Assembly (NCBI GenBank): GCA_042573625.1 | Contig: JBHPCZ010000104.1 | Location: 1 to 11,795 of the forward strand | Length of the DNA stretch: 11,795 nt | Direction of reading: 5' to 3' | From: JBHPCZ01 sp042573625 | GTDB taxonomy: Bacteria; Desulfobacterota; Desulfobacteria; Desulfobacterales; UBA11574 | Part shown: one piece after another, positions 6,137 to 11,795 of the stretch | How the letters are laid out: every line of letters begins with the position of its first letter | Position numbering within the stretch: the stretch's first letter is position 1 | Notes under the pieces: generated by a model | What the model was told of the DNA's origin: nothing | Database searches by the model: none | Seen by the model: the letters and a program-made list of their open reading frames with translations, nothing else | Position numbers and translations under genes: made by a program

Positions 6137-7162
6137 TTACTGCCCGGAATACATTTTTATGAAAGCCTTTATATCTGCGACAATCGCATCAGCCGGATAT
6201 CCATCTGTCTGGGCTTTCTTGATCCATGCCTCTGTAATGGGTTGCAGCCTTCCGTCCCATTCAGCCTTTTCTTTTTTTGAAAGATGAATGAATTCGACAT
6301 TGTGTGTCTTCTTGGACCAGGCATTGGCCACTTCCACATGATTGTCCATGTAGGTCCCTGTCCAGGCGGCCTGCTGGGTGCGCAATCCCTCAAATACACC
6401 CTGGACGTCCTTGGGCAATTTGTTCCAGGAATCCAGATTCATCACTACGGCAAAGGGATAGATAACGGTATCGGTCACCGTGACATACCGGCATATTTCG
6501 GCAAACTTGAAGTCCTTCATAACTTCCAGAGAGGAAAACAGGCCTTTAACCACGCCTTTTTGCAAGGCCTCCGGTGTTGCCGACATGGGCATCCCGACCT
6601 GATTGGCTCCCCAGGCCTTGAGAATCTGGGCGGCCCCGCCTGAAGCACGAAGATCAACGGCTTTAATATCATTCAGATTCCTGATCGGAACCTTGGACAT
6701 GATATTGGCCGGTGCGGTCGTAAACATGGTGAGCACTTTAACCTTGGAGAATGATTTTGGCTGATATTTTTGATATATGTCCCACAACACGAGGCTGCCC
6801 ACCTTTGCGTTCGGAATCCCAAGGGGAAGGCTGGTGGCGTTGGTGATGACAAAACGGCCCGGTTGATAGGCCATGCATAGGTTGCCTATATCGGCCTGCC
6901 CGGCAATCACACCGTCCATCATGTTCTTGGGGCCGAGCAGCGTTCCCCCGGGGTAGGTGTTGATGACAACCTTCCCGTTGGTACGGCTTTCCACTTCTTT
7001 TTTCCACCTCTCCATTTGAACACAGGGAAACGTCGGTGCGGGCGGGAAGTTGGCATAGCTCAGTTTGATCGGCCCCGCCTGGGTGTATGACGGCACTGCT
7101 ATCACTGTTAGGAATGCTATTACAATAATTCCACTTATTATCCATCCTGTTTTTAGCCTCAT
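6137..7162 (-). CDS. dctP: TRAP transporter solute-binding protein DctP
   Basis: 341 aa. This periplasmic protein captures the substrate for DctQM. A signal peptide covers about residues 1-29 (MRLKTGW, hydrophobic core to about 24, likely cut after SYTQA). The mature part follows the DctP pattern: PGGTLLGPKNMMDGVIAGQADIG (71-93), then VDLRASGG with Arg172 at the position that salt-bridges the substrate carboxylate in characterised DctP proteins, then GMPMSATPEALQKGVVKG (190-207). GGAGGGG lies just before the ATG. It lies 141 bases after the ligase gene, and a 45-nt transposable element sits in that gap. The arginine indicates a carboxylate ligand; the neighbouring CoA ligase makes an aromatic or related acid plausible but does not prove it. 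Confidence 0.93.
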   Translation of the reverse strand: MRLKTGWIISGIIVIAFLTVIAVPSYTQAGPIKLSYANFPPAPTFPCVQMERWKKEVESRTNGKVVINTYPGGTLLGPKNMMDGVIAGQADIGNLCMAYQPGRFVITNATSLPLGIPNAKVGSLVLWDIYQKYQPKSFSKVKVLTMFTTAPANIMSKVPIRNLNDIKAVDLRASGGAAQILKAWGANQVGMPMSATPEALQKGVVKGLFSSLEVMKDFKFAEICRYVTVTDTVIYPFAVVMNLDSWNKLPKDVQGVFEGLRTQQAAWTGTYMDNHVEVANAWSKKTHNVEFIHLSKKEKAEWDGRLQPITEAWIKKAQTDGYPADAIVADIKAFIKMYSGQ

Positions 7163-7230
7163 TTTCCCCTCCTTTCAATTTGTCTGTTGGTTGTTATTTT
7201 TACCCTGTCTCTGTAATATCCCATTTCATA

Positions 7231-7275
7231 CCTGAATCTTGCATATGAAAGCCTACGACTCGTGCAAGATTCAGG
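7231..7275 (-). mobile_element. 45-nt inverted-repeat transposable element, copy 2
   Basis: Perfect 13-bp terminal inverted repeats CCTGAATCTTGCA (7231-7243) and TGCAAGATTCAGG (7263-7275) surround a 19-base core. It is flanked by TCATA at 7226-7230 and again at 7276-7280, a clean 5-bp target duplication. It is the inverted counterpart of 2690-2734. It sits between the ligase stop and the dctP start, where its hairpin would be part of the operon transcript. Ends starting with CCT and a 5-bp duplication recall the IS1380 family, but this link is only inferred. Confidence 0.85.
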
Positions 7276-7303
7276 TCATAATCTGTCCCAAAGGGGTGTT
7301 CCT

Positions 7304-8593
7304 TTATTTTTCATTTCGGTGATCAAAAACCCGTTGGCTTTTCCGCTGGGTACGGGGCAGATCTCCGTGATCAACAATTTCGACACGGCATCTTACCAGT
7401 ATCTTGCGGCGGATTTCCGTTGCCACCTGATCGGCCAAATCTCCGTCGGTCATGGCACTTTCGCCAATCCCGCGTTCGACCTTGATAAGCATCATGTCCC
7501 GTCCGTCTTCCCGGTGTTCAAGATGGATCTGGAATTCACTGCCGATGCCTTTTATTCGGCTCAATACGTGGTCCACCTGGCTCGGGTAGATGTTTACGGC
7601 TCTGTATATAAACATATCGTCCGTGCGGCCAAGTATCCTGTCATGCATGGGAAACGGGGTGCCGCAGGGACATGGATGATCCAGGAGACGTGTGATGTCA
7701 TGAATGCGATACCGGATCAGGGGGCTTCCCTCTTTGCGCAAGGTGGTGACGACGAGTTCGCCTTCTTTACCGGACGGAACCGGTTTTAACGTTTCAGGAT
7801 CGAGCACTTCGAATATGAAATGGTCTGCCCAGTAGTGGATACCATGGTGATGGATACAGTCGAGTCCGGTTCCCGGTCCATAGAGTTCGGTCAACCCGTA
7901 AATGTCAAAAATATCTTCAACATCCATCAGTTCCATAATCCGTGCCCTCATGGCATTACTATGACGTTCGGCGCCCATGATTATTTTTTTTACCTTTATC
8001 CTGGAGAGTAGATCACGCTTCTGGATCTCCTCTGCCATCAGCAGCGCCATGGATGCCGTTGCACAGAAAACAGTGGTCTCCATGTCAGTCATCATTTCAC
8101 AATGCATTTCTGCATTGGCGGGTCCGAGCGGAACCGCCATAGCCCCAAAACGCTCACAGCCTGCCTGAAATCCCACACCCGCGGTCCACAGGCCGTATCC
8201 CACTGCTATCTGAACACGATCTTCCGGCGTGAGGCCTGCAAGTTCATAACACCGGGCAAACAGGTTTGCCCAAATATCAATATCTCTCTGGGTGTAGCAT
8301 AGTACTTTCCGTTTTCCGGTAGTCCCTGAGGATGCATGAATTCGAACAATATCCTCAAAGGGCATTGCCCGTAAAGGAAAGGGATATCCTTCCTGGAGGT
8401 CTTCCTTATCGGTAAAAGGAAGATGCTGAATGTCTTCCAGTGTCCGAATATCTTCTGGTTTAATGCCTGCAGCATCAAATTTACTTCGGTAAAACAATGA
8501 ATTATCGTAGGCATGGGAAATGGTCCATTTGAGCCCTTTGAATTGAATCTCTTTTAATTTTTCCTCGGTCAAATCATACGGAATAAAGCCCAT
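7304..8593 (-). CDS. phenylacetate-CoA ligase family AMP-forming acyl-CoA ligase
   Basis: 429 aa. Enzymes of this family adenylate an (often aryl) carboxylic acid with ATP and transfer the acyl group to CoA. Motifs in order: P-loop ASSGTTGK (87-94), adenylate-binding YGLTELYGPG (232-241), the YRIHDITR segment, a CPCG pair typical of the family, GRTDDMFIYRAVNIYP at the hinge to the C-terminal domain, and the RKSQRV end, where the lysine matches the catalytic Lys. GGAG six bases before the ATG at 8593 favours this start over the TTG at 8605. First gene of the minus-strand operon with the TRAP genes, suggesting that it activates the imported acid. The substrate cannot be read from sequence; other acids used by this family are possible. 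Confidence 0.9.
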   Translation of the reverse strand: MGFIPYDLTEEKLKEIQFKGLKWTISHAYDNSLFYRSKFDAAGIKPEDIRTLEDIQHLPFTDKEDLQEGYPFPLRAMPFEDIVRIHASSGTTGKRKVLCYTQRDIDIWANLFARCYELAGLTPEDRVQIAVGYGLWTAGVGFQAGCERFGAMAVPLGPANAEMHCEMMTDMETTVFCATASMALLMAEEIQKRDLLSRIKVKKIIMGAERHSNAMRARIMELMDVEDIFDIYGLTELYGPGTGLDCIHHHGIHYWADHFIFEVLDPETLKPVPSGKEGELVVTTLRKEGSPLIRYRIHDITRLLDHPCPCGTPFPMHDRILGRTDDMFIYRAVNIYPSQVDHVLSRIKGIGSEFQIHLEHREDGRDMMLIKVERGIGESAMTDGDLADQVATEIRRKILVRCRVEIVDHGDLPRTQRKSQRVFDHRNEK

Positions 8594-8627
8594 TTTAAAC
8601 TCCAATACATGTTAAAACTGAGAATAG

Positions 8628-8765
8628 AACTTATCTCAAAAGCAATCTAAGTGCCATGGCGGTGTTGCGAAACGGTTCAAAATGCTCACATACTACGTGT
8701 ATGCTCCGCTTTTTCGACTGTTTCGCGCCTTGCCCTGAACCCTAATCTTATTTCTGAGATAGGTT
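8628..8765. mobile_element. 138-nt palindromic element with 4-bp target repeat
   Basis: The termini AACTTATCTCA (8628-8638) and TGAGATAGGTT (8755-8765) pair at 10 of 11. The whole element folds on one centre (8696/8697), with GCGAAAC at 8667-8673 opposite GTTTCGC at 8720-8726 and a central CATAC/GTATG at 8689-8703. Identical ATAG tetramers abut both ends (8624-8627 and 8766-8769). It has no coding capacity and fits a miniature inverted-repeat element. It separates the terminator at 8780-8801 from the ligase start; removing it would bring them to about 50 bases apart. Confidence 0.65.
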
Positions 8766-8779
8766 ATAGAGAAAAATGT

Positions 8780-8801
8780 AAAAAAAAAGCCAGTGCTTTT
8801 T
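8780..8801 (-). terminator. intrinsic terminator upstream of the CoA ligase gene
   Basis: On the minus strand AAAAAGC (8801-8795), loop ACTG, GCTTTTT (8790-8784) form a perfect seven-pair stem that runs into an uninterrupted tract of nine T in total. On the plus strand only five T follow, so the minus strand is the likely direction. No minus-strand gene lies closely upstream (the transglutaminase stop is 330 bases away), which implies a separate transcript ends here or that the operon leader is attenuated. Confidence 0.6.
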
Positions 8802-9020
8802 GAAGAAGCGCCGACTTCTAAAATCAAAAGAGCCGTGAACCCCTTCAGCCCGACCGGTGAAGCCGCCCACAGCTCTGATATGTATTGTTTTATTCAAGGT
8901 GATGGGCAAGCTTCACAATCTTTGCCACCACCAGCACCAAAGTGTAAAATCCATGGTCATCTCTATCAGTGCAGATTTTGATTCACGAAACTTTTATCTA
9001 ATAACATTGGATATATAGAC
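8780..9020 (-). ncRNA. candidate structured small RNA or operon leader
   Basis: Minus-strand helices nest as follows (plus coordinates): 8822-8829 with 8976-8983 (8 pairs); 8875-8880 with 8964-8969 (6 pairs); 8830-8837 with 8868-8875 (8 pairs), enclosing CTTCA/TGAAG at 8843-8847 and 8858-8862; and 8898-8909 with 8922-8932 (11-base arm, one bulge). C8834/A8871 and A8902/C8928 are mismatched on the plus strand but form G.U pairs on the minus strand, which fixes the likely sense. A terminator follows (8780-8801) and a -35-like box precedes (9055-9050). I recognise no known RNA family: tRNA, 6S, SRP, tmRNA and common riboswitch cores do not fit. It is either an independent RNA of about 240 nt or a regulatory leader of the ligase/TRAP operon. 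Confidence 0.55.
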
Positions 9021-9026
9021 TTATTC

Positions 9027-9055
9027 CAATTACCCGAGTAAAATGGTTTTGTCAA
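9027..9055 (-). promoter_or_regulatory. candidate sigma70-type promoter for the small RNA or leader
   Basis: A perfect TTGACA (9055-9050 on the minus strand) is followed after 17 bases by TAATTG (9032-9027), a poor -10 box. It would start transcription near 9020, just before the structured region. The weak -10 makes this tentative; an activator could be needed. Confidence 0.35.
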
Positions 9056-9129
9056 GGGTCTATTGGGCAAAAGATTTTCAAACTGTATTTTAGCGCCTTT
9101 TTACTTTGAATTTTAAAGTCACCCACCCA

Positions 9130-9780
9130 CTATTCCGCTGGTTTTTCAAGCCCGCTGATCCATTGATTGACACGCTCTCTGCCGTAAGTTTTTTTCCATT
9201 CGGTCAGGATTTTTTCCACGGGGATGTCCGCGTAGGTTCCGTGGTAATCAATATATTCCATGAACTCTTTTTTCTCCGTGTTGTAGGCATGAAAAATCGA
9301 ATCTTCCCGGCCGTTGAATTCGAGCGGGATCACTTTGTGTCGGGTACACAGTTCAATATTGAAAGCAGGGGTGGCTTTCACCCATTTCCCCTCTAAAAAG
9401 AATTCTGTAAACCCGTGATAGACAAACAGGTCGGACCCCAGATATTCAAGAAGTTGTTTTGTGGCCAGATGATTTCTGACAGTAGCAAATCCTACTCTCG
9501 AAGGAATGCCGCACGCCCTTCCAAGCGCACAGAGGAGGGACACTTTGCTTATGCAAAACCCTCGCCCGCTTTTCAGAATATTGCTTGCCCGGTAATGTTT
9601 GTCCAGATAGAAGGGATAATAGGGATCATACCAGATGCCGTCACGGACCGCGTAATAGAGTGAAACGGCCTTTGATACGGCATCGTTGCCGACACCGTTG
9701 ACTGTATCGGCGGCATATTCGATAATGGTTTCATGGTCGGAATCGATGATCGGCGTTGGGGTAAGATATTTCTTGTCCAT
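9130..9780 (-). CDS. transglutaminase-like cysteine protease-fold protein
   Basis: 216 aa, no signal peptide. The transglutaminase/papain-like core is recognisable: SGRGFCISKVSLLCALGRACGIPSRVGF (71-98) with the nucleophile Cys76 at the start of a helix, then the strand YHGFTEFFLEGKWVKATPAFN with His122. In most family members the third residue is an Asp in a W-V-x-x-D-P pattern; here that place is Thr137 (WVKATP). So the triad is incomplete by the standard pattern, though this may be typical of the subfamily. Bacterial members hydrolyse or cross-link amide bonds, often in proteins or peptidoglycan peptides; the substrate here is unknown. There is no clear ribosome binding site before the ATG. 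It is divergent from mltC, sharing a 248-base gap. Confidence 0.8.
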   Translation of the reverse strand: MDKKYLTPTPIIDSDHETIIEYAADTVNGVGNDAVSKAVSLYYAVRDGIWYDPYYPFYLDKHYRASNILKSGRGFCISKVSLLCALGRACGIPSRVGFATVRNHLATKQLLEYLGSDLFVYHGFTEFFLEGKWVKATPAFNIELCTRHKVIPLEFNGREDSIFHAYNTEKKEFMEYIDYHGTYADIPVEKILTEWKKTYGRERVNQWISGLEKPAE

Positions 9781-9804
9781 TTTTGTTTATGTGCACCGGG
9801 ATGT

Positions 9805-9833
9805 TGATGCCCTTTTCATTTAAAATGCCATCA
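9805..9833. promoter_or_regulatory. 29-nt palindrome upstream of the transglutaminase gene
   Basis: TGATGCCCTTTT and AAAATGCCATCA pair at 10 of 12 positions around a five-base loop. It lies 25 bases before the transglutaminase start, in the divergent intergenic region. It could be an operator or a leader hairpin; nothing assigns a regulator. Confidence 0.35.
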
Positions 9834-9892
9834 GGGCTCGATCCTGTTTCGTCAGCTATTGTCAATGTTAAAAAAAGTGATTGACTCGGCTG

Positions 9893-9898
9893 TATAAT
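9893..9898 (+). promoter_or_regulatory. candidate -10 box for mltC
   Basis: A perfect TATAAT directly preceded by TG. The -35 region is only an A-run, so recognition would rely on the -10 and the AT-rich upstream DNA. It would give mltC a leader of roughly 125 bases. Confidence 0.3.
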
Positions 9899-10028
9899 TC
9901 ATGAGCAAGTTTATTTTGGAAGTGTGTTCCTATATAACAGATGGAAATAAACATCAACATTTTGGAATGAATCCGTCTAACATCTGAATTTTACCGTTAT
10001 TTTCAAACCACTTGAGGTATCGCAAGCC

Positions 10029-11207
10029 ATGAAAAGATTCACCCCCCTTTTTGTATTTGGCATACTTATTTTTGGCTGCTCCAAATGGGATATGATTCGG
10101 GTCGCCAAGATAGCAACCACCAGAGACGTTGCATCCGCAGAGCAAATGGCTGCGGAAAAGGCTGCCAGATATGCGACGGACCCGAAATCCCTGGAGCGGG
10201 ATATCAAACGCTTTAGGAGTGAATTTTCAAAATTTGTTGATCAATTCCGAAAGGCCGTCGGGGGCGTGTGGGGCGAAAAAGAAGCCAAGGTGCCCGGGAC
10301 CCGGGAATATGTCAAATATACCCAGAACTATCTCTCCCGGGCTTCGGTAGATTTTGATAAAGGTATTATCGTTGTGGAAACAGTGGATCAGAAAGATCCC
10401 TTAAACAGTCTGAAAAATGCCATTGCAACCACCTTGTTAACCCCCGAAGACCCAAGAGCCGTGGATCTCTATTCCGCCAAAACGGTCAAACTCGGCGAAA
10501 CGCCTTTCCTTTACCGGGAAGTCAAAGACCACGAGGGGAGCGATATCCGTTGGAACTGGCGGGCCGAACAATACGCGGACTATCTCATCAAGAACAGGCT
10601 TCAGACCCGGGAAATTAAATCAGGCAGCACGCAGAAGACCATACGTTATGCCACCTTTGCCATGGTCAAAGACCACCACGAAATCCGTGCCCGGAAATAC
10701 AAGCCGTTTGTCGAACGCTTTTCAGATCGTTTCACGATCAGCAAAAACCTTGTCTATGCCATTATGAAGACCGAGAGCGACTTTAATCCTTATGCTGTCA
10801 GCAGCGCGCCTGCTTTTGGACTCATGCAGATCGTTCCGGCGACTGCCGGCAGAGATGTGAACAAGTTTCTAAAAAACGGGGACAAATTGCCTTCCAAGAC
10901 CTTCCTTTTCATACCCGAGAATAATATTCAATACGGCACCGCCTACTTGCACCTGTTGCACTACAAATACTTGAACGAGATCAAGAATCCCGTGTCCCGA
11001 GAGTATTGTATTATCGCCGCATACAATGCCGGCGCAGGGAACGTCCTACGGACCTTTGACCCTGACAGAAACCGTGCGCCTCAACGGATCAACAGCCTCA
11101 GTCCGTTGGAAGTATACAATACGCTGCGATCAAAACTGCCCAAAGATGAAGCCCGGCGATACCTGGTAAAGGTGATGGACGCAAAGAAAGCGTTCATTAA
11201 TTTTTAG
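10029..11207 (+). CDS. mltC: membrane-bound lytic murein transglycosylase C
   Basis: 392 aa; E. coli MltC is about 30 residues shorter. MltC cleaves the MurNAc-GlcNAc bond of peptidoglycan to 1,6-anhydroMurNAc products from the inner face of the outer membrane. A lipoprotein signal ends at FGILIFGC with Cys17 as the lipidated residue; Ser18 at +2 predicts outer-membrane sorting. The MltC N-terminal domain follows, with FVDQFRKAVGGVWGEKEAKV (69-88), EYVKYTQ (93-99), VDLYSA (145-150) and the ADYLIKNRLQTR region. The SLT domain carries the catalytic Glu249 in IMKTESDFNPYAVS, then FGLMQIVPATAG (263-274), the NIQYGTAYL segment and AAYNAGAGNVLR (330-341). The start has a GAGG 11 bases upstream. A small membrane protein gene follows 120 bases downstream. 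Confidence 0.95.
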   Translation: MKRFTPLFVFGILIFGCSKWDMIRVAKIATTRDVASAEQMAAEKAARYATDPKSLERDIKRFRSEFSKFVDQFRKAVGGVWGEKEAKVPGTREYVKYTQNYLSRASVDFDKGIIVVETVDQKDPLNSLKNAIATTLLTPEDPRAVDLYSAKTVKLGETPFLYREVKDHEGSDIRWNWRAEQYADYLIKNRLQTREIKSGSTQKTIRYATFAMVKDHHEIRARKYKPFVERFSDRFTISKNLVYAIMKTESDFNPYAVSSAPAFGLMQIVPATAGRDVNKFLKNGDKLPSKTFLFIPENNIQYGTAYLHLLHYKYLNEIKNPVSREYCIIAAYNAGAGNVLRTFDPDRNRAPQRINSLSPLEVYNTLRSKLPKDEARRYLVKVMDAKKAFINF

Positions 11208-11261
11208 CTCAAAATATTGATCAAACGGAAATAAGCTGTTAAAAGACAAATCTGTACATCC

Positions 11262-11276
11262 GGGGACACGGGGACA
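11262..11276. repeat. tandem GGGGACA repeat
   Basis: GGGGACA occurs twice, separated by one C. Such GGGGACA strings are frequent near REP-associated transposase (IS200-like) elements in related bacteria, so this may be a remnant. The association is from general knowledge and no transposase is present. Confidence 0.25.
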
Positions 11277-11327
11277 GTTTCACTCAGAAGATCAATTGAA
11301 AAATCCAAACCATAAGGATTTGGTGTT

Positions 11328-11624
11328 ATGTGGAAAAAAATCGGGCAGTACATTCTGTTGACTATTTTTGGGATATTCGGATATTTTTTATTAAGCCATC
11401 ATGTCATTTACTCCGGCAAGACGATTAAATTATTAAAAAAATCAAATCTAACGTCAGCGTATACGTTTGTCAGCGTCTCGAAGACCAGCGCCGAATCCAT
11501 CCTGAGGATTGATACCCTTCGAGAAGCCGGTATCGGCGATCTCCTTGTTGCCATGGGAAGAATCAGCAAGGCAAAAAAAGAGTTTTTGGAAAAAGAATTT
11601 GATTCCGATCCGGTATATTATTAA
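11328..11624 (+). CDS. small membrane-anchored protein of unknown function
   Basis: 98 aa. AAGGA nine bases before the ATG supports the start. One hydrophobic helix (about residues 7-28, IGQYILLTIFGIFGYFLLSHHV) follows two lysines, which fits an uncleaved signal anchor with the C-terminal 70 residues outside the cytoplasm. That part is Ser/Thr- and Lys-rich, with no motif I know, and ends in an acidic, Tyr-Tyr tail. It lies 120 bases after mltC in the same direction, so a shared role at the envelope is possible but not shown. Confidence 0.6.
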   Translation: MWKKIGQYILLTIFGIFGYFLLSHHVIYSGKTIKLLKKSNLTSAYTFVSVSKTSAESILRIDTLREAGIGDLLVAMGRISKAKKEFLEKEFDSDPVYY

Positions 11625-11655
11625 TTTTCCCAAGCCCTCCTTCAACCATTTCGTT

Positions 11656-11795
11656 TTAAAGTAATCCTATACCAATTTCCAGCCCCAAAACTTCAAGACC
11701 TTTGAAAAACATCCCCTTTTGCCCAATCCCGGTGCCTGCCCCGTAGGTCCGGCAGATCGTACTGGAGTGGTTAAAATTTTCGTCTTCCGTGGCCT
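11656..11795 (-). CDS. C-terminal fragment of an unrecognised protein
   Basis: A minus-strand frame open from the window edge ends at a TAA (11658-11656) and gives 45 residues, including HSSTICRTYGAGTGIGQKGM and ending EIGIGLL. Its composition looks like a real folded protein (glycine-rich turn, hydrophobic tail), unlike the other two frames on this strand, which hit early stops or give a Pro/Lys/Arg-rich string. The start is outside the window. I cannot name the family. It converges with the 98-aa gene. Confidence 0.45.
   Translation of the reverse strand, partial: ATEDENFNHSSTICRTYGAGTGIGQKGMFFKGLEVLGLEIGIGLL

Noticed and set aside
7304..8605. TTG at 8605 as ligase start, four codons longer
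   Set aside because: GGAG six bases before the ATG at 8593 overlaps the codons after the TTG and fits the ATG; the TTG has no binding site of its own.
8793..8981. Plus-strand 62-aa proline-rich open frame, and a short minus-strand frame reading HFGAGGGKDCEACPSP
   Set aside because: Both fall within the structured minus-strand RNA candidate. The plus frame has no start signal and the minus one has no start codon before an upstream stop; base pairing explains the sequence better.
1..11795. CRISPR array, rRNA, tRNA or phage genes
   Set aside because: No regularly spaced direct repeats, no rRNA or tRNA features, and no transposase, integrase or phage structural genes were seen.

Overview
The window most resembles a chromosomal accessory stretch from an anaerobic, Gram-negative bacterium, probably a sulfate-reducer-like Desulfobacterota. 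This rests on moderate G+C, a TRAP carboxylate transporter paired with a phenylacetate-CoA-ligase-type enzyme, a glucosyl-3-phosphoglycerate synthase, an outer-membrane MltC-type lytic transglycosylase, and gene-sized gaps full of palindromic repeats. It is an inference; no rRNA or other marker gene is present.

Layout. 1-556 has no confident gene but holds two structured repeats. 557-3757 is a plus-strand run: an M20-type metallopeptidase homologue that has lost its Glu-Glu pair, overlapping gpgS, followed by moaA. moaA converges on a minus-strand operon read from about 8593 down to 4078: CoA ligase, then TRAP dctP, dctQ and dctM. These four look like an uptake-and-activation unit for a (probably aromatic) carboxylate. 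Between 8594 and 9129 there is no gene, but there is a candidate structured RNA on the minus strand (about 9020-8780) with its own -35-like box and an intrinsic terminator, plus a 138-nt inverted-repeat element. 9130-9780 (minus) is a transglutaminase-like protein, divergent from mltC (10029-11207, plus). A small membrane-anchored unknown (11328-11624) and the C-terminal end of an unknown minus-strand gene (11656-11795) close the window.

The most notable results are: (1) two copies, in opposite orientation, of a 45-nt element with 13-bp terminal inverted repeats, each flanked by its own 5-bp direct repeat (TAACA and TCATA), i.e. a very small transposable element; (2) a minus-strand candidate non-coding RNA or leader upstream of the ligase/TRAP operon, whose helices contain A.C mismatches on the plus strand that become U.G wobbles on the minus strand; (3) a 138-nt palindromic element with an ATAG direct repeat that appears inserted between that RNA's terminator and the ligase start codon; (4) the M20 homologue with Gln-Ser in place of the catalytic Glu-Glu, translationally overlapped with gpgS.
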